Assembly (NCBI RefSeq): GCF_026991475.1
Contig: NZ_JALXBK010000094.1
Location: forward strand, 49,814-113,813
Length of the DNA: 64,000 nt
Source: Sulfurimonas sp.
GTDB lineage: Bacteria > Campylobacterota > Campylobacteria > Campylobacterales > Sulfurimonadaceae
Direction: 5' to 3'
In this document: positions 36,850-45,314 of the stretch, piece by piece
Layout: every line of letters starts with the position of its first letter
Position numbering within the stretch: position 1 is the first letter of the stretch
Program-made: the position numbers and the translations under genes
Notes under the pieces: model-generated
Told to the model about the DNA's origin: nothing
The model's input: only the letters and a program-made list of their open reading frames with translations
Database searches by the model: none

Positions 36850-38016
36850 TTAATCCTCAAAACTTATATTAATTGTAATTTTGGCACCTTTCATTGCTGC
36901 AGCTACATTTTCATTATCTAATGCAGCCAGTAGTGTTTTTAAAGCTTCTACACCTCTATTCTCACTCTCATTACCTAAAGGAGCTTCTTCTATATCTGTA
37001 TCCGCGACTACATCATCATCTACATCATCTACATCATCTACATCATCTACATCATCAGCATCAACTTCTTCACCTAAGGCAACTTTTAAATCTTTACTGT
37101 TTAATGTAGCAAATGAGTCTATTTCATTACTAGCAATTTCAAGCAGGGTATCTTCATCGACTTCACTCTCTAAATCTTCTTGAGAAAGTTCCTCTACCGC
37201 ATCTTCAATCTGCGTTTGTAAATTCTCTTCAAACTCCTCAGCTTCAATTATATCCTCAGGCAAATCTTCACTCTCAGGTATTGTTTCAGCCTCAGCCAAG
37301 GCATCATCTTCCAAACCTAATTCCGCAAGATCTAAATCTACCTCATCATCCAAGTCTACATCTTCAAGAGTCTCATCATTACCCAACTCTTCTAATTCAG
37401 TATCTTCGACTAAAGGCTCCGCTACAATCGCTTCATCGGCTTCATCTTCTAAATCTAAAGAGAGATCATAGTCGAGATCCAAATCTTCATCATCAGCTTC
37501 TTCATCTTGCGTTTCATCAAGTAACTCTTTGACTTTTTGTGCTTCTTCATCATCCAAAACACTCTCACCAAGCTCTTCATCGTCTAAAATCAACTCATCA
37601 TCCACATCTTCAAGCTCATCCAAATCATCTAAACCTTCAAGCTCAAGTCCATCAAGGCCATCAAGTAGTTCTTCATCTGATACATCTTCGACAGCATCTA
37701 AATTTTTCTTTAGATTTGTAAAAAGCTCTACCATATCAGTTGGTAAAAATGGCTTTTTAATTGTTGCAGAAAAGCTCTCCTCATTTTCGTTGTCACGAGA
37801 ACATATAAAAAGAGATTTTTTAAACTCTATTTTATTTTGCAACTCTGCATAGCCCTCTTCATCGTACTGAGCATCATCTATAACTAAAAGGTCATAGTTT
37901 CCTGCTGGCACTTCTTCTAGACTATGCGCAGTCGTAACTTCATCATTAGTTTTTTGAGCACTTAAAGTAACTAACTTCGTAACTACTGGGTTATCATTTA
38001 AAAGTAATATCTTCAC
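36850..38016 (-). CDS. chePep: ChePep-like poly-acidic chemotaxis regulator
   Basis: A 388-residue protein. Residues 1-110 form a degenerate receiver-like domain (LLVIDDAQYDEEGY, then ATIKKPFLP). The next 230 residues are extremely rich in Asp and Glu with the phrase DDVDDV repeated, and a small C-terminal domain ends in MKGAKITINISFED. In H. pylori HP0322 (poly-E-rich protein, ChePep) occupies the same place, upstream of gmk, tatA and argS. That protein localises to the flagellar pole and is needed for chemotaxis in this phylum. fliR upstream fits. The receiver-domain acid pocket seems incomplete, so it may not be phosphorylated. Confidence 0.8.
   Translation of the reverse strand: MKILLLNDNPVVTKLVTLSAQKTNDEVTTAHSLEEVPAGNYDLLVIDDAQYDEEGYAELQNKIEFKKSLFICSRDNENEESFSATIKKPFLPTDMVELFTNLKKNLDAVEDVSDEELLDGLDGLELEGLDDLDELEDVDDELILDDEELGESVLDDEEAQKVKELLDETQDEEADDEDLDLDYDLSLDLEDEADEAIVAEPLVEDTELEELGNDETLEDVDLDDEVDLDLAELGLEDDALAEAETIPESEDLPEDIIEAEEFEENLQTQIEDAVEELSQEDLESEVDEDTLLEIASNEIDSFATLNSKDLKVALGEEVDADDVDDVDDVDDVDDDVVADTDIEEAPLGNESENRGVEALKTLLAALDNENVAAAMKGAKITINISFED
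37010..37066 (-). repeat. In-frame 9-bp minisatellite in chePep
   Basis: The plus strand shows ACATCATCT repeated four times exactly (37022-37057), flanked by close variants. On the coding strand each unit is GAT-GTA-GAT-type sequence adding Asp-Asp-Val. Copy-number change by slippage would keep the frame and alter only the length of the acidic region. Confidence 0.9.
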
Positions 38017-38062
38017 ATATATTCCTTTGAGAGGTTATTGGCACCATTGTAGCAAAATTAAA

Positions 38063-38827
38063 CTAAAAAAAAGTCCCCAACATATTAAATGCTTCTTGAA
38101 CTTGTCCTTTAAGAACAAGCATAATAGCAGTTAAAGTTGCAATTAAAACACTAAACGCAACCATAATCTTTATAGGAAAACCTATGACCAAAAGGTTAAA
38201 TTGAGGCATAGTTTTCATTAACATCCCAAATATAGTATCTGCAAGTAGAGAAAGCGCAATAACAGGAAAAGCAATCATAAATCCAACCATAAACATATTT
38301 GATGTAGCATGCATAATGTAATGAAAAAAGTTTTTTGTTACTATAAATCCACCCAAGGGAACTGTATCTAAAGTACGGGCAACAAAAAGTAAAATCCAGT
38401 GGTGCAAATTAAGAGAAAGTAAAACCATTAAGCCCAAAAGTGAGAGAAACTGAGAGATAATAGGCATAGAGACACCAGACTGAGGGTCAATAGCACTCGC
38501 CATAGAAAAGCCCATCATATAAGATATTTGCCCACCTGCAAAAGTTATTACATTATATGCCAATTGCAACACTATACCTACAGATAAACCTAAAATAAGC
38601 TCACCCAATATTGCTATAACTATAGTTGGAATATTTATATCAATCGTTGGGGCAGGCATTGAAGAGTAAAAAAAGACAGTAAAGAAAAAAGCCATAGTTG
38701 CTTTTATGTTAATAGGAATATTTTTATGATCAAATATAGGAACAGCAAGAAAAAGTCCCGCAAAGCGAAAGAATAATAGTAAAAACCCTACCATATTTAC
38801 TTCGTTAAATATCTCTGCAAACTCCAC
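38063..38827 (-). CDS. fliR: Flagellar export apparatus protein FliR
   Basis: A 254-residue integral membrane component of the flagellar type III export gate. The phrases LLFFRFAGLFLAVPIFDHKNIPINIK, GQISYMMGFSMASAIDPQSG and FPVIALSLLADTIFGMLMKTMPQFN are classic FliR. It precedes the chePep gene and supports a motility context for the block. Length is normal. Confidence 0.93.
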   Translation of the reverse strand: MEFAEIFNEVNMVGFLLLFFRFAGLFLAVPIFDHKNIPINIKATMAFFFTVFFYSSMPAPTIDINIPTIVIAILGELILGLSVGIVLQLAYNVITFAGGQISYMMGFSMASAIDPQSGVSMPIISQFLSLLGLMVLLSLNLHHWILLFVARTLDTVPLGGFIVTKNFFHYIMHATSNMFMVGFMIAFPVIALSLLADTIFGMLMKTMPQFNLLVIGFPIKIMVAFSVLIATLTAIMLVLKGQVQEAFNMLGTFF

Positions 38828-38836
38828 TTTATTTTC

Positions 38837-39481
38837 CTATTTTATTCGTTTTAATTCTCTGTTTTGCAATTCAAATACTTTGTCACACATATTTGCCAAA
38901 TGGTTATCATGTGTTACTAATATCATTCCAGCCTGATGCTCTTCACAATATTCAAAGAAAAGTTTCATAACCTCTTGAGCAGTTTTAGAGTCTAAATTTC
39001 CAGTAGGCTCATCTGCAAAAATAATAGTAGGTTTTTTTGTCAAAACTCTTGCTATAGAGACACGCTGCTGCTGTCCCCCTGAGAGTTGTGTCACTTTTTG
39101 ATGTATGCACTCTTTTATATCAAGTTTTTGAAGTAGGCTATCGTCTATCTTTTGTCCTGATAAAATCTCAGAGACTTCAAGATTTTCGTAGGCACTAAAA
39201 CCTTTAAAAAGATAATGCGATTGAAAGACAAGTCCAAGTTTATTGCGTTTAAGAAGTGCAGACTCTTTTGTTTTCATACCACTTATATCTTTACCTAAGA
39301 TTGTAACTGTTCCCTCATCAGGTTTTAGAAGTGTTGAAAGTAGGTGCAAAAGAGTAGATTTTCCACTACCACTCATACCCATAATCGCTATAGACTCTTT
39401 TTCATATAAGTCAAGTGAAACATTTGAGAAAAGTTTGTATTCAAAAGAGTGCGATAAATTTTGTGCAGATAATAGATTCAT
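38837..39481 (-). CDS. lolD: ABC transporter ATP-binding protein, LolD type
   Basis: A 214-residue ABC ATPase. Walker A is MGMSGSGKSTLL, the Q-loop is FQSHYLF, the signature is LSGGQQQR, and Walker B is TIIFADEPTGNLDS, typical of LolD/MacB/FtsE. Sequence such as FANVSLDL at the start and HDNHLANMCD after Walker B favour LolD, the lipoprotein-release ATPase. The membrane partner is not adjacent. It is nine bases ahead of fliR. FtsE is the main alternative. Confidence 0.8.
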   Translation of the reverse strand: MNLLSAQNLSHSFEYKLFSNVSLDLYEKESIAIMGMSGSGKSTLLHLLSTLLKPDEGTVTILGKDISGMKTKESALLKRNKLGLVFQSHYLFKGFSAYENLEVSEILSGQKIDDSLLQKLDIKECIHQKVTQLSGGQQQRVSIARVLTKKPTIIFADEPTGNLDSKTAQEVMKLFFEYCEEHQAGMILVTHDNHLANMCDKVFELQNRELKRIK

Positions 39482-39623
39482 AAAGTAATTATATCAAATT
39501 TATAGAACATAAAATTTTAAAAGAAGTTTATTTTATTGAAATGTCTTATAATTTAAAAGCATTTTATGATAAAATAATGAGATAAGTACTTTCGGGTATA
39601 TTTAGAATAAAAAAGGGAGTTTT

Positions 39624-40052
39624 ATGTTAAAGAAAACATTAGTAGGTTTAGTTTTAGGTGCAAGTTTAGTTTCAAGCTTAAACGCAGAGACATTAAAGCA
39701 TGATATGGATGTCTTAGCAACAAGTTTATCATCAGTACAAAGAGCGTTTTTATTAAATAATAGAGAAATGTCTGTACAATTATTGGCTGATTTGAAAAAA
39801 AATATTAAGCATACATTAGGCAGTAAAGAGAAAGTTATCAGTTTATTACCTGATAAATTGAAATACAAATCAAGAATTGCTGTAAATAGTGGAAGAATGA
39901 TTAATCAATATATTGATCAAATTGATGAAATTTATGCAGATAAACACTTGAAAAATATTGAGGCTCAAATGGAATCACAAAATGCACTTATTCAAATTCA
40001 AGAGCAATGCTACAAATGTCACAACCTAGTTCGTGACTGGGATAAAAGATAG
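39624..40052 (+). CDS. Periplasmic monoheme cytochrome c (class II-like)
   Basis: A 142-residue secreted protein. The signal peptide ends in SSLNA (about residue 22). The mature protein is helical, with an Arg/Lys-rich four-helix plan, and the heme motif CYKCH at about 132-136 is near the C-terminus, as in class II cytochromes c (cytochrome c' and relatives). No partner enzyme is adjacent, so its electron donor and acceptor are unknown. The mature start (LNAET) contains the AAACGCAG octamer. Confidence 0.78.
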   Translation: MLKKTLVGLVLGASLVSSLNAETLKHDMDVLATSLSSVQRAFLLNNREMSVQLLADLKKNIKHTLGSKEKVISLLPDKLKYKSRIAVNSGRMINQYIDQIDEIYADKHLKNIEAQMESQNALIQIQEQCYKCHNLVRDWDKR

Positions 40053-40063
40053 TCCTACTTCAT

Positions 40064-40095
40064 AAATGAGTTAAGCCAAAGGGCTTAGCTCATTT
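40064..40095. terminator. Bidirectional terminator between the cytochrome and tsf genes
   Basis: AAATGAG-T-TAAGCC and GGCTTA-G-CTCATTT form a 14-bp stem with one G-T pair and an AAAG loop. It overlaps the tsf stop codon on the minus strand and lies 12 bases after the cytochrome stop on the plus strand, so it can serve both convergent units. Confidence 0.75.
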
Positions 40096-41140
40096 GTGCT
40101 GCAACTTCTGCTGCGAAGTCGTCTTCTTTTTTCTCAATTCCTTCACCAACTTCAAGGCGAATAAAATCAACTATTTCAGCAGTTCCACCAAGTTTTTTGG
40201 CAGCCGCTTCAACAGCTTCAGCCACTGTTTTTTTATCATCAAGTACATAAGATTGATCTAAAAGTGCTTGCTCTTTATCAAGAGTAGTATTGTCATCAAT
40301 AAAACGCGCTAATTGACCAGGGATAATTTTATCCCAGATTTTTTCAGGTTTGTTTTGTTCTTTGAGTACTGCTCTAATGTTCTCTTCTGCTTTTTTCATT
40401 ACATCTTCAGTAAGTTGCATCATAGATACATAAAGAGGAACATTTTTAAGAGGTTTTTTCAAACGTGAAAGTTCTTCATTCTCTTTTTTGATAGCTTCAA
40501 TTCTACCTTTTGTTTCACTCTCTACATATTCAGGATCAAAATCTTTGTATGAAAGTGTTGTAGGTTTCATCGCAGATGCATGCATTGCAACTTGTTTTAG
40601 AGTATCTCTAAGACCTTGGGCAGTTTTAGCGCTATCACATTTTGCTTTTACAATAACTGCAATACGACCATTTGAGTGAATATAAGCATTCATAGCAACT
40701 GTATCATCTTCAGCTTCTAAAGTACCAAAACGACGAAGCTCAATTTTTTCACCAATTTTTGCAACTGTTTCAGTAAAGTAAGTACCAAACTCACTTCCCA
40801 TTACTGCTGCAACATCACTTGGATTAGTATTGAAAATCTCTTCAGTAGTTTTAAGTACTAGATTTTGAAAACCTTCATTTTTGGAAACGAAATCAGTTTC
40901 AGAGTTAATCTCTGCTACTGTAGCTTTAGAGAAATCATCAGCAATTTTAAGACCTACAAGACCTTCTGCTGCGACTCTATCTGCTTTTTTCGCTGCTTTA
41001 GCAATACCACGCTCTTTTAAAAGCTCAGCTGCTTTGTCCATATCGCCATCAGCTTCAACAAGAACTTTTTTACAATCCATCATTGGCGCGTCAGTTGCAC
41101 TACGCAACTCTTTTACCATTGCTGCTGTTACTGCTGCCAT
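40085..41140 (-). CDS. tsf: Elongation factor Ts
   Basis: A 351-residue nucleotide-exchange factor for EF-Tu. The N-terminal [25 protein letters not shown] and [13 protein letters not shown] are diagnostic. It is longer than the 283-residue E. coli protein because of a second core-domain insertion, which is usual in this phylum. The start lies two bases after the rpsB stop. Confidence 0.96.
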   Translation of the reverse strand: MAAVTAAMVKELRSATDAPMMDCKKVLVEADGDMDKAAELLKERGIAKAAKKADRVAAEGLVGLKIADDFSKATVAEINSETDFVSKNEGFQNLVLKTTEEIFNTNPSDVAAVMGSEFGTYFTETVAKIGEKIELRRFGTLEAEDDTVAMNAYIHSNGRIAVIVKAKCDSAKTAQGLRDTLKQVAMHASAMKPTTLSYKDFDPEYVESETKGRIEAIKKENEELSRLKKPLKNVPLYVSMMQLTEDVMKKAEENIRAVLKEQNKPEKIWDKIIPGQLARFIDDNTTLDKEQALLDQSYVLDDKKTVAEAVEAAAKKLGGTAEIVDFIRLEVGEGIEKKEDDFAAEVAAQMS

Positions 41141-41142
41141 AA

Positions 41143-41901
41143 TTACGCTTCCTCTGTAGCTTCTGGTGCTACTGTTTCTTCAGCTGGAGCTTCTTCTACT
41201 TGTTCTTCTTCTGCTGGTGCATCACGAAGTGCTTTACCTTCATTAATAGCAGCTGTCATTTCACGACAGAAAAGTTGAATAGAACGAATAGCATCATCAT
41301 TCCCTGGAATTGGGTAAGTGATAAGATCTGGATCACAGTTAGTATCTAGTGGCGCAACAATAGGAATATTAAGGCATCTAGCTTCTAAAACTGCAATGTG
41401 CTCTTTTACTGCATCAACAACAAAAAGCATATCTGGAAGTTTTTTCATATTACGGATACCACCGAAATATTGCTCAAGTTTCGCTTTTTGACGAGAAAGC
41501 ATTAAAGCTTCTTTTTTTGTTAAAAGATCAATTTGACCATTTTCTTGCATTTCACTAATAACATCAAGTTTACGAATAGATTTTTGAATAGTTGGAAAGT
41601 TAGTAAGCATACCACCTAACCATCTGTTGTCTACATACGGCATATTACAAGCGATTGCAGCTTCACGAACTGAGTTACGAGCTTGTTTTTTTGTACCAAC
41701 AAAAAGAATTGTTTTTCCTTCAGCTGCAGCATCCATAACAACTGTGTAAGTACTACGGAAATAACGAAGAGTTTTTTGTAAATCAATAATATAGATATTT
41801 TTACGAACACCAAAAATATATTTTTTCATTTTCGGGTTCCAACGACGAGTTTGGTGTCCAAAGTGTACACCACATTCTAAGAGGTCTTTCATAGTTACCA
41901 T
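41143..41901 (-). CDS. rpsB: 30S ribosomal protein S2
   Basis: A 252-residue ribosomal protein. [32 protein letters not shown] and [12 protein letters not shown] are universal S2 motifs. The C-terminus is an acidic Glu/Pro/Ala tail. M1 and M4 are both possible starts; GGATA precedes M1. A leader of about 150 bases precedes it, which is inferred to control rpsB-tsf. Confidence 0.96.
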   Translation of the reverse strand: MVTMKDLLECGVHFGHQTRRWNPKMKKYIFGVRKNIYIIDLQKTLRYFRSTYTVVMDAAAEGKTILFVGTKKQARNSVREAAIACNMPYVDNRWLGGMLTNFPTIQKSIRKLDVISEMQENGQIDLLTKKEALMLSRQKAKLEQYFGGIRNMKKLPDMLFVVDAVKEHIAVLEARCLNIPIVAPLDTNCDPDLITYPIPGNDDAIRSIQLFCREMTAAINEGKALRDAPAEEEQVEEAPAEETVAPEATEEA

Positions 41902-42064
41902 AGGGTATCCTTAAATTGCATTATTTCGTGCAAAGAAATTTCGTTAGTTGGCTTTGAGAGTGTCGAACAATAACCGTTAAAAAACGGGTTGCACTAACTT
42001 TTTGACACAATCTGTTAATATTTTCTTTTCCACCTAAGTTTTAAAGAAAAATCCGCGAATTATA
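41902..42064 (-). promoter_or_regulatory. Promoter and structured leader of rpsB-tsf
   Basis: On the minus strand TATAAT (42059-42064) gives a leader of about 150 bases to the rpsB start. It carries nested inverted repeats: GTTAGT (41943-41948) with ACTAAC (41993-41998), AACC-GTT (41972-41978) with AACGGGTT (41983-41990), and GTGTC (41960-41964) with GACAC (42004-42008). The last pair cannot form together with the first. S2 autoregulates via its leader in other bacteria; I infer a similar element here. Confidence 0.55.
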
Positions 42065-42182
42065 CTAAAACATAGTTTAATTATAGCTTTTTACAAATAA
42101 ATAAAAAACTTAAATTATAATTTAAAATTATATTTATACAACTTAATGTATAGTATCACAAGAATTTAATAAAAGGGACACA

Positions 42183-43715
42183 ATGAACAAGCCTCTCCTC
42201 CTTTCCTTAGCAGCTGTAGCACTACTAGGCAGTAATCTAAACGCAGAGACAATGTACACAAAATTTCAAACTATGGAGCTTGATATGAAAAAACTACAAC
42301 ATGAAATAAGTGCCTTAAAAGCAGAACAGAAACAACTCAAAGCAGATGCACTCAAAGCTCAGGAAGAGGCTAAAAAAGCGAAAGAATCTGATGCGGAGGA
42401 TGAAGATGAAGAGAGCGTAAATGAAAGACTTACTGATCTTGAAGAGTCCCTTACAGATCTCAATAAAGCAACAAATGGCTCTCATCTAAAATTTAATGTT
42501 GATTATAGATTTGCAGTTGAAAATATGCAATACAAAATGGCAGATGGCTCAAAGGTAAATAATGATGCCTTTATGACAAATAGACTCTGGTTAAATATGA
42601 ACTGGGCAGCTACAAAACACCTTAGTTTTACAGGACAACTTGCATACAATAAAGCCTTTGGTGCAAGAAGCGGAGCGAACAATGGTGCTTATGAGACTTT
42701 TGACTGGATAGCAAATGAGAATGCATATGATGATACCCTGAGAATACGCTCTGCATATTTTTTATATAAAAATGATACTTTTTTAACAACTGATATTCCT
42801 TGGACATTCAGTATTGGTCGTCGTCCATCTACAAATGGACACCTTGTAAATCTTAGAGATGACGACCATGCTTCTTCACCGATGGCACATACTATTAATG
42901 TAGAGTTTGACGGACTAAGTTCAAAATTTGTACTTGAAAATCTAACGGGAATAGAGGGAATGTATGTAAAATTTTGTGCAGGACGAGGTATGAGTAATGC
43001 ACAGGCAAAACTCTCTGCTACGCCTTTTGCTACAAACAAGACAACAACTCCAAATATTGATTTAGCAGGTCTAATATTTGTACCTTATGATGATGGACAA
43101 TACTCACTAAACACACAATACTACTATGCAAATAACCTTATAGATGCCACGGACAATAATAATGCTACACTAAAAACAGTCGGTGGGCTGCATTCACTTA
43201 CTGCAAATATTGTCGCAAATGGAATTGGAGATGAAATTAGTGACTTTTTAGATGATACAATTTTCTTTGTAAGTGGTGCTATGAGTATCACTAATCCCAA
43301 CAAGAGTGGCGGTGGAATGCTTGGGTGCACAGAGAGAAAAAAAGGCTATTCAGTATGGACAGGAGTACAGATTCCATCACTTATAAGCGAAGAGGGACGT
43401 TGGGGTCTTGAGTACAACCACGGTACAAAATTCTGGAGAAGTTTAACTTATGGTGAAGACACAAATATAGGTTCTAAACTCGCAGCGCGTGGTGATGCAT
43501 ATGAAGCTTATTTTACTGAACCAATCATTGAAGATGCACTCTCAATACAAGTTCGTTATACATATATTGACTATGCATTTTCAGGAAGTAATGGATTTTT
43601 TGGAGACACAACCGGAACACCACTCTCAATGGAGCAAGCAGTTGCAAATAACCTTGGGAACAGCGTAGTAGATACAGCTCAAGATATTCGTTTTTATATT
43701 AGATATAGATACTAA
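42183..43715 (+). CDS. DUF3373 outer-membrane porin-like protein
   Basis: A 510-residue secreted protein. The signal peptide ends at LNA (about 22). A coiled coil with a Lys/Glu/Asp-rich stretch follows (about 24-95), then a beta-barrel domain of about 400 residues rich in aromatic strands, ending in IRFYIRYRY. FSIGRRPSTNGHL and the acidic turn LRDDDHASSPM recur in this family, which is common in Sulfurimonas and its relatives. It probably forms a trimeric-anchored porin; the solute is unknown. It is divergent from rpsB. Confidence 0.75.
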   Translation: MNKPLLLSLAAVALLGSNLNAETMYTKFQTMELDMKKLQHEISALKAEQKQLKADALKAQEEAKKAKESDAEDEDEESVNERLTDLEESLTDLNKATNGSHLKFNVDYRFAVENMQYKMADGSKVNNDAFMTNRLWLNMNWAATKHLSFTGQLAYNKAFGARSGANNGAYETFDWIANENAYDDTLRIRSAYFLYKNDTFLTTDIPWTFSIGRRPSTNGHLVNLRDDDHASSPMAHTINVEFDGLSSKFVLENLTGIEGMYVKFCAGRGMSNAQAKLSATPFATNKTTTPNIDLAGLIFVPYDDGQYSLNTQYYYANNLIDATDNNNATLKTVGGLHSLTANIVANGIGDEISDFLDDTIFFVSGAMSITNPNKSGGGMLGCTERKKGYSVWTGVQIPSLISEEGRWGLEYNHGTKFWRSLTYGEDTNIGSKLAARGDAYEAYFTEPIIEDALSIQVRYTYIDYAFSGSNGFFGDTTGTPLSMEQAVANNLGNSVVDTAQDIRFYIRYRY

Positions 43716-43734
43716 AAAGAGATTTTCTCTTTTT
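43714..43734. terminator. Bidirectional terminator between the DUF3373 gene and bcp
   Basis: AAAAAGAGA-ttt-TCTCTTTTT is a perfect 9-bp stem flanked by A-rich and T-rich ends, overlapping the last base pairs of the DUF3373 stop and lying four bases before the bcp stop. It fits both directions. Confidence 0.75.
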
Positions 43735-43737
43735 AGC

Positions 43738-44208
43738 TTACGCGTTTTGTAACTCTGCTAACTTCTCTTTTACAGCTTCTACATGTCCTTTTACTCGTAC
43801 TTTTTCCCATTTTGCACGAACAATCCCCTCTGGGTCGATAATAAATGTTGAACGAACAATGCCCATATACTCTTTGCCATAGTTTTTCTTCAACTGCCAC
43901 ACACCGTAATTCTGCATCATATCAGTACTTTCATCGCTTAATAGTGTAATGCCAAGATCTTTTTTTTCTATAAAGTTTCTATGCTTTTTCGTACTATCTG
44001 CACTCACACCTAGTATTACTGCGTTTAGAGAAGAAAAGTCGGGTGCAGCCTCTGTAAACTCACACGCCTCAGTTGTACAACCTGGTGTATTGTCACGAGG
44101 ATAAAAGTATAAAACTATCCATTTGCCTTTTAAATCTCTTAAACACATCTCAACATCATCTTGATTTGGCAGACAAAACTCTGGAGCTTTTTGACCTATT
44201 TCTAACAT
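43738..44208 (-). CDS. bcp: Thioredoxin-dependent thiol peroxidase (Bcp/PrxQ)
   Basis: A 156-residue peroxiredoxin. The peroxidatic Cys is C44 and the resolving Cys C49 in DNTPGCTTEACEF, the PrxQ arrangement. LYFYPRDNTPG and IVRSTFIIDPEG are family motifs. I use ATG 44208 because AAAGGAAAAAAT precedes it; a longer reading frame would add 18 residues that overlap the upstream gene. It reduces peroxides using thioredoxin. Confidence 0.93.
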   Translation of the reverse strand: MLEIGQKAPEFCLPNQDDVEMCLRDLKGKWIVLYFYPRDNTPGCTTEACEFTEAAPDFSSLNAVILGVSADSTKKHRNFIEKKDLGITLLSDESTDMMQNYGVWQLKKNYGKEYMGIVRSTFIIDPEGIVRAKWEKVRVKGHVEAVKEKLAELQNA

Positions 44209-44231
44209 ATTTTTTCCTTTTAGTAACTTTT

Positions 44232-44711
44232 TTAATAGACGAATAATAGCAGATAAACCCAAATAGCGCTAAAAGAGGTAAAAACAATACCTAAAAATGT
44301 TTTGAGTGCCAAAAGTTTGTGTGCATTAGATTTTCTACCAGGAATAAGAGCTTTTGAAAATTGGTAATTTGCCTTCACCACTGTTACACCCCAGTACAAA
44401 AGCGTAATAGTAGCTATGATAATATGTACAATCAACACAATAGAAGCATAACTATGAGAGACTTTACTTCCCTGCATAAAGGCATCAAAACCCCCACCAA
44501 TACGCACACCATATTCAAAATAACCAACCACTATCACAGAAACCACAAAGATGAGATTTTGTAAAAAGCCATGTATCTTATAGAATTTTTTCTTTGCAAA
44601 TATAATTGCACTGTAAACGAGTAGCGGTAAAATTACAACTATTAAAGTAACAAAATCCATAAAAAATGGAGCACGCGTCCCTAAAAAACCCGGTGCAAAC
44701 ATATAGTCCAT
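44232..44711 (-). CDS. DUF420-like four-to-five-helix membrane protein
   Basis: A 159-residue membrane protein with about five hydrophobic helices. Conserved-looking His residues appear in KKFYKIHGFLQN, VSHSYASIVLIVHIIIA and RKSNAHKLLALKTF, placed as in DUF420 and CtaM-like proteins. Those are linked to heme-copper oxidase assembly, but no oxidase genes are nearby. It lies three bases after dedA, so the two probably share a transcript. Function uncertain. Confidence 0.55.
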   Translation of the reverse strand: MDYMFAPGFLGTRAPFFMDFVTLIVVILPLLVYSAIIFAKKKFYKIHGFLQNLIFVVSVIVVGYFEYGVRIGGGFDAFMQGSKVSHSYASIVLIVHIIIATITLLYWGVTVVKANYQFSKALIPGRKSNAHKLLALKTFLGIVFTSFSAIWVYLLLFVY

Positions 44712-44714
44712 AAA

Positions 44715-45314
44715 CTATGCCTTTCTCTTTTGATAACGGTAGTATACAGCGACTAAAATTACGAGCAGCACAACTACTACAATAGTAATCTCTTTTAAGT
44801 ATTGATGAATAAGAGCTTCATTTGTTCCTATGAAATAGCCTAACAGTGTAAGCACTAATGCCCAAATACCTGCACCTAAAGTAGTGTAGAGAGAGAATTG
44901 CACCAAATCCATCTTCGCAATTCCGGCAGGAATAGAGATAAGCTGACGAATTCCTGGAATTAAACGCCCCGTAAAAGTAGAGATATGCCCATGCTTTTCA
45001 AAGTAATTCTCCATCTTTATAAGTGTCTCTTCTTTAATAAAAAAATACTTTCCAAATTTAATAAGAAACTTACGCCCAAGTGTCAGTGCCAAATAGTAAT
45101 TTATAAATGCACCAATAAGACTACCCACCAAAGCACTTCCCATAATAGCTAAAATACTCATACTTCCCTGCGAAGCCAAATACCCAGCAGGTACCAAAAC
45201 AAGTTCACTAGGAAATGGAATAAAACTAGACTCAATAGCCATCATAATCACTATTCCAACATACCCCCAGTCAAATATTAAATTTACTAAATCTTGTGCT
45301 AATTCATGAAGCAT
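44715..45314 (-). CDS. DedA/VTT-family membrane protein
   Basis: A 199-residue protein with the E-x(3-4)-PxPxE motif (ESSFIPFPSELVLVPAGYLA) and FTGRLIPGIRQLISIPAG, which define DedA. Family members flip undecaprenyl phosphate or phosphatidylethanolamine across the inner membrane. Here it starts inside the end of mcrB (11-base overlap), so its expression is tied to the defence genes upstream even though the function is housekeeping. Confidence 0.9.
   Translation of the reverse strand: MLHELAQDLVNLIFDWGYVGIVIMMAIESSFIPFPSELVLVPAGYLASQGSMSILAIMGSALVGSLIGAFINYYLALTLGRKFLIKFGKYFFIKEETLIKMENYFEKHGHISTFTGRLIPGIRQLISIPAGIAKMDLVQFSLYTTLGAGIWALVLTLLGYFIGTNEALIHQYLKEITIVVVVLLVILVAVYYRYQKRKA

Noticed and set aside
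37529..37852. Ser/His-rich open frames on the plus strand over the chePep acidic region
   Set aside because: They are antisense shadows of GAT/GAA-rich codons; composition is low complexity and the chePep frame has homology and synteny.
42689..43330. Minus-strand frames within the DUF3373 porin gene
   Set aside because: The plus-strand porin frame is continuous with signal peptide and barrel-type ending; the others are shadows.
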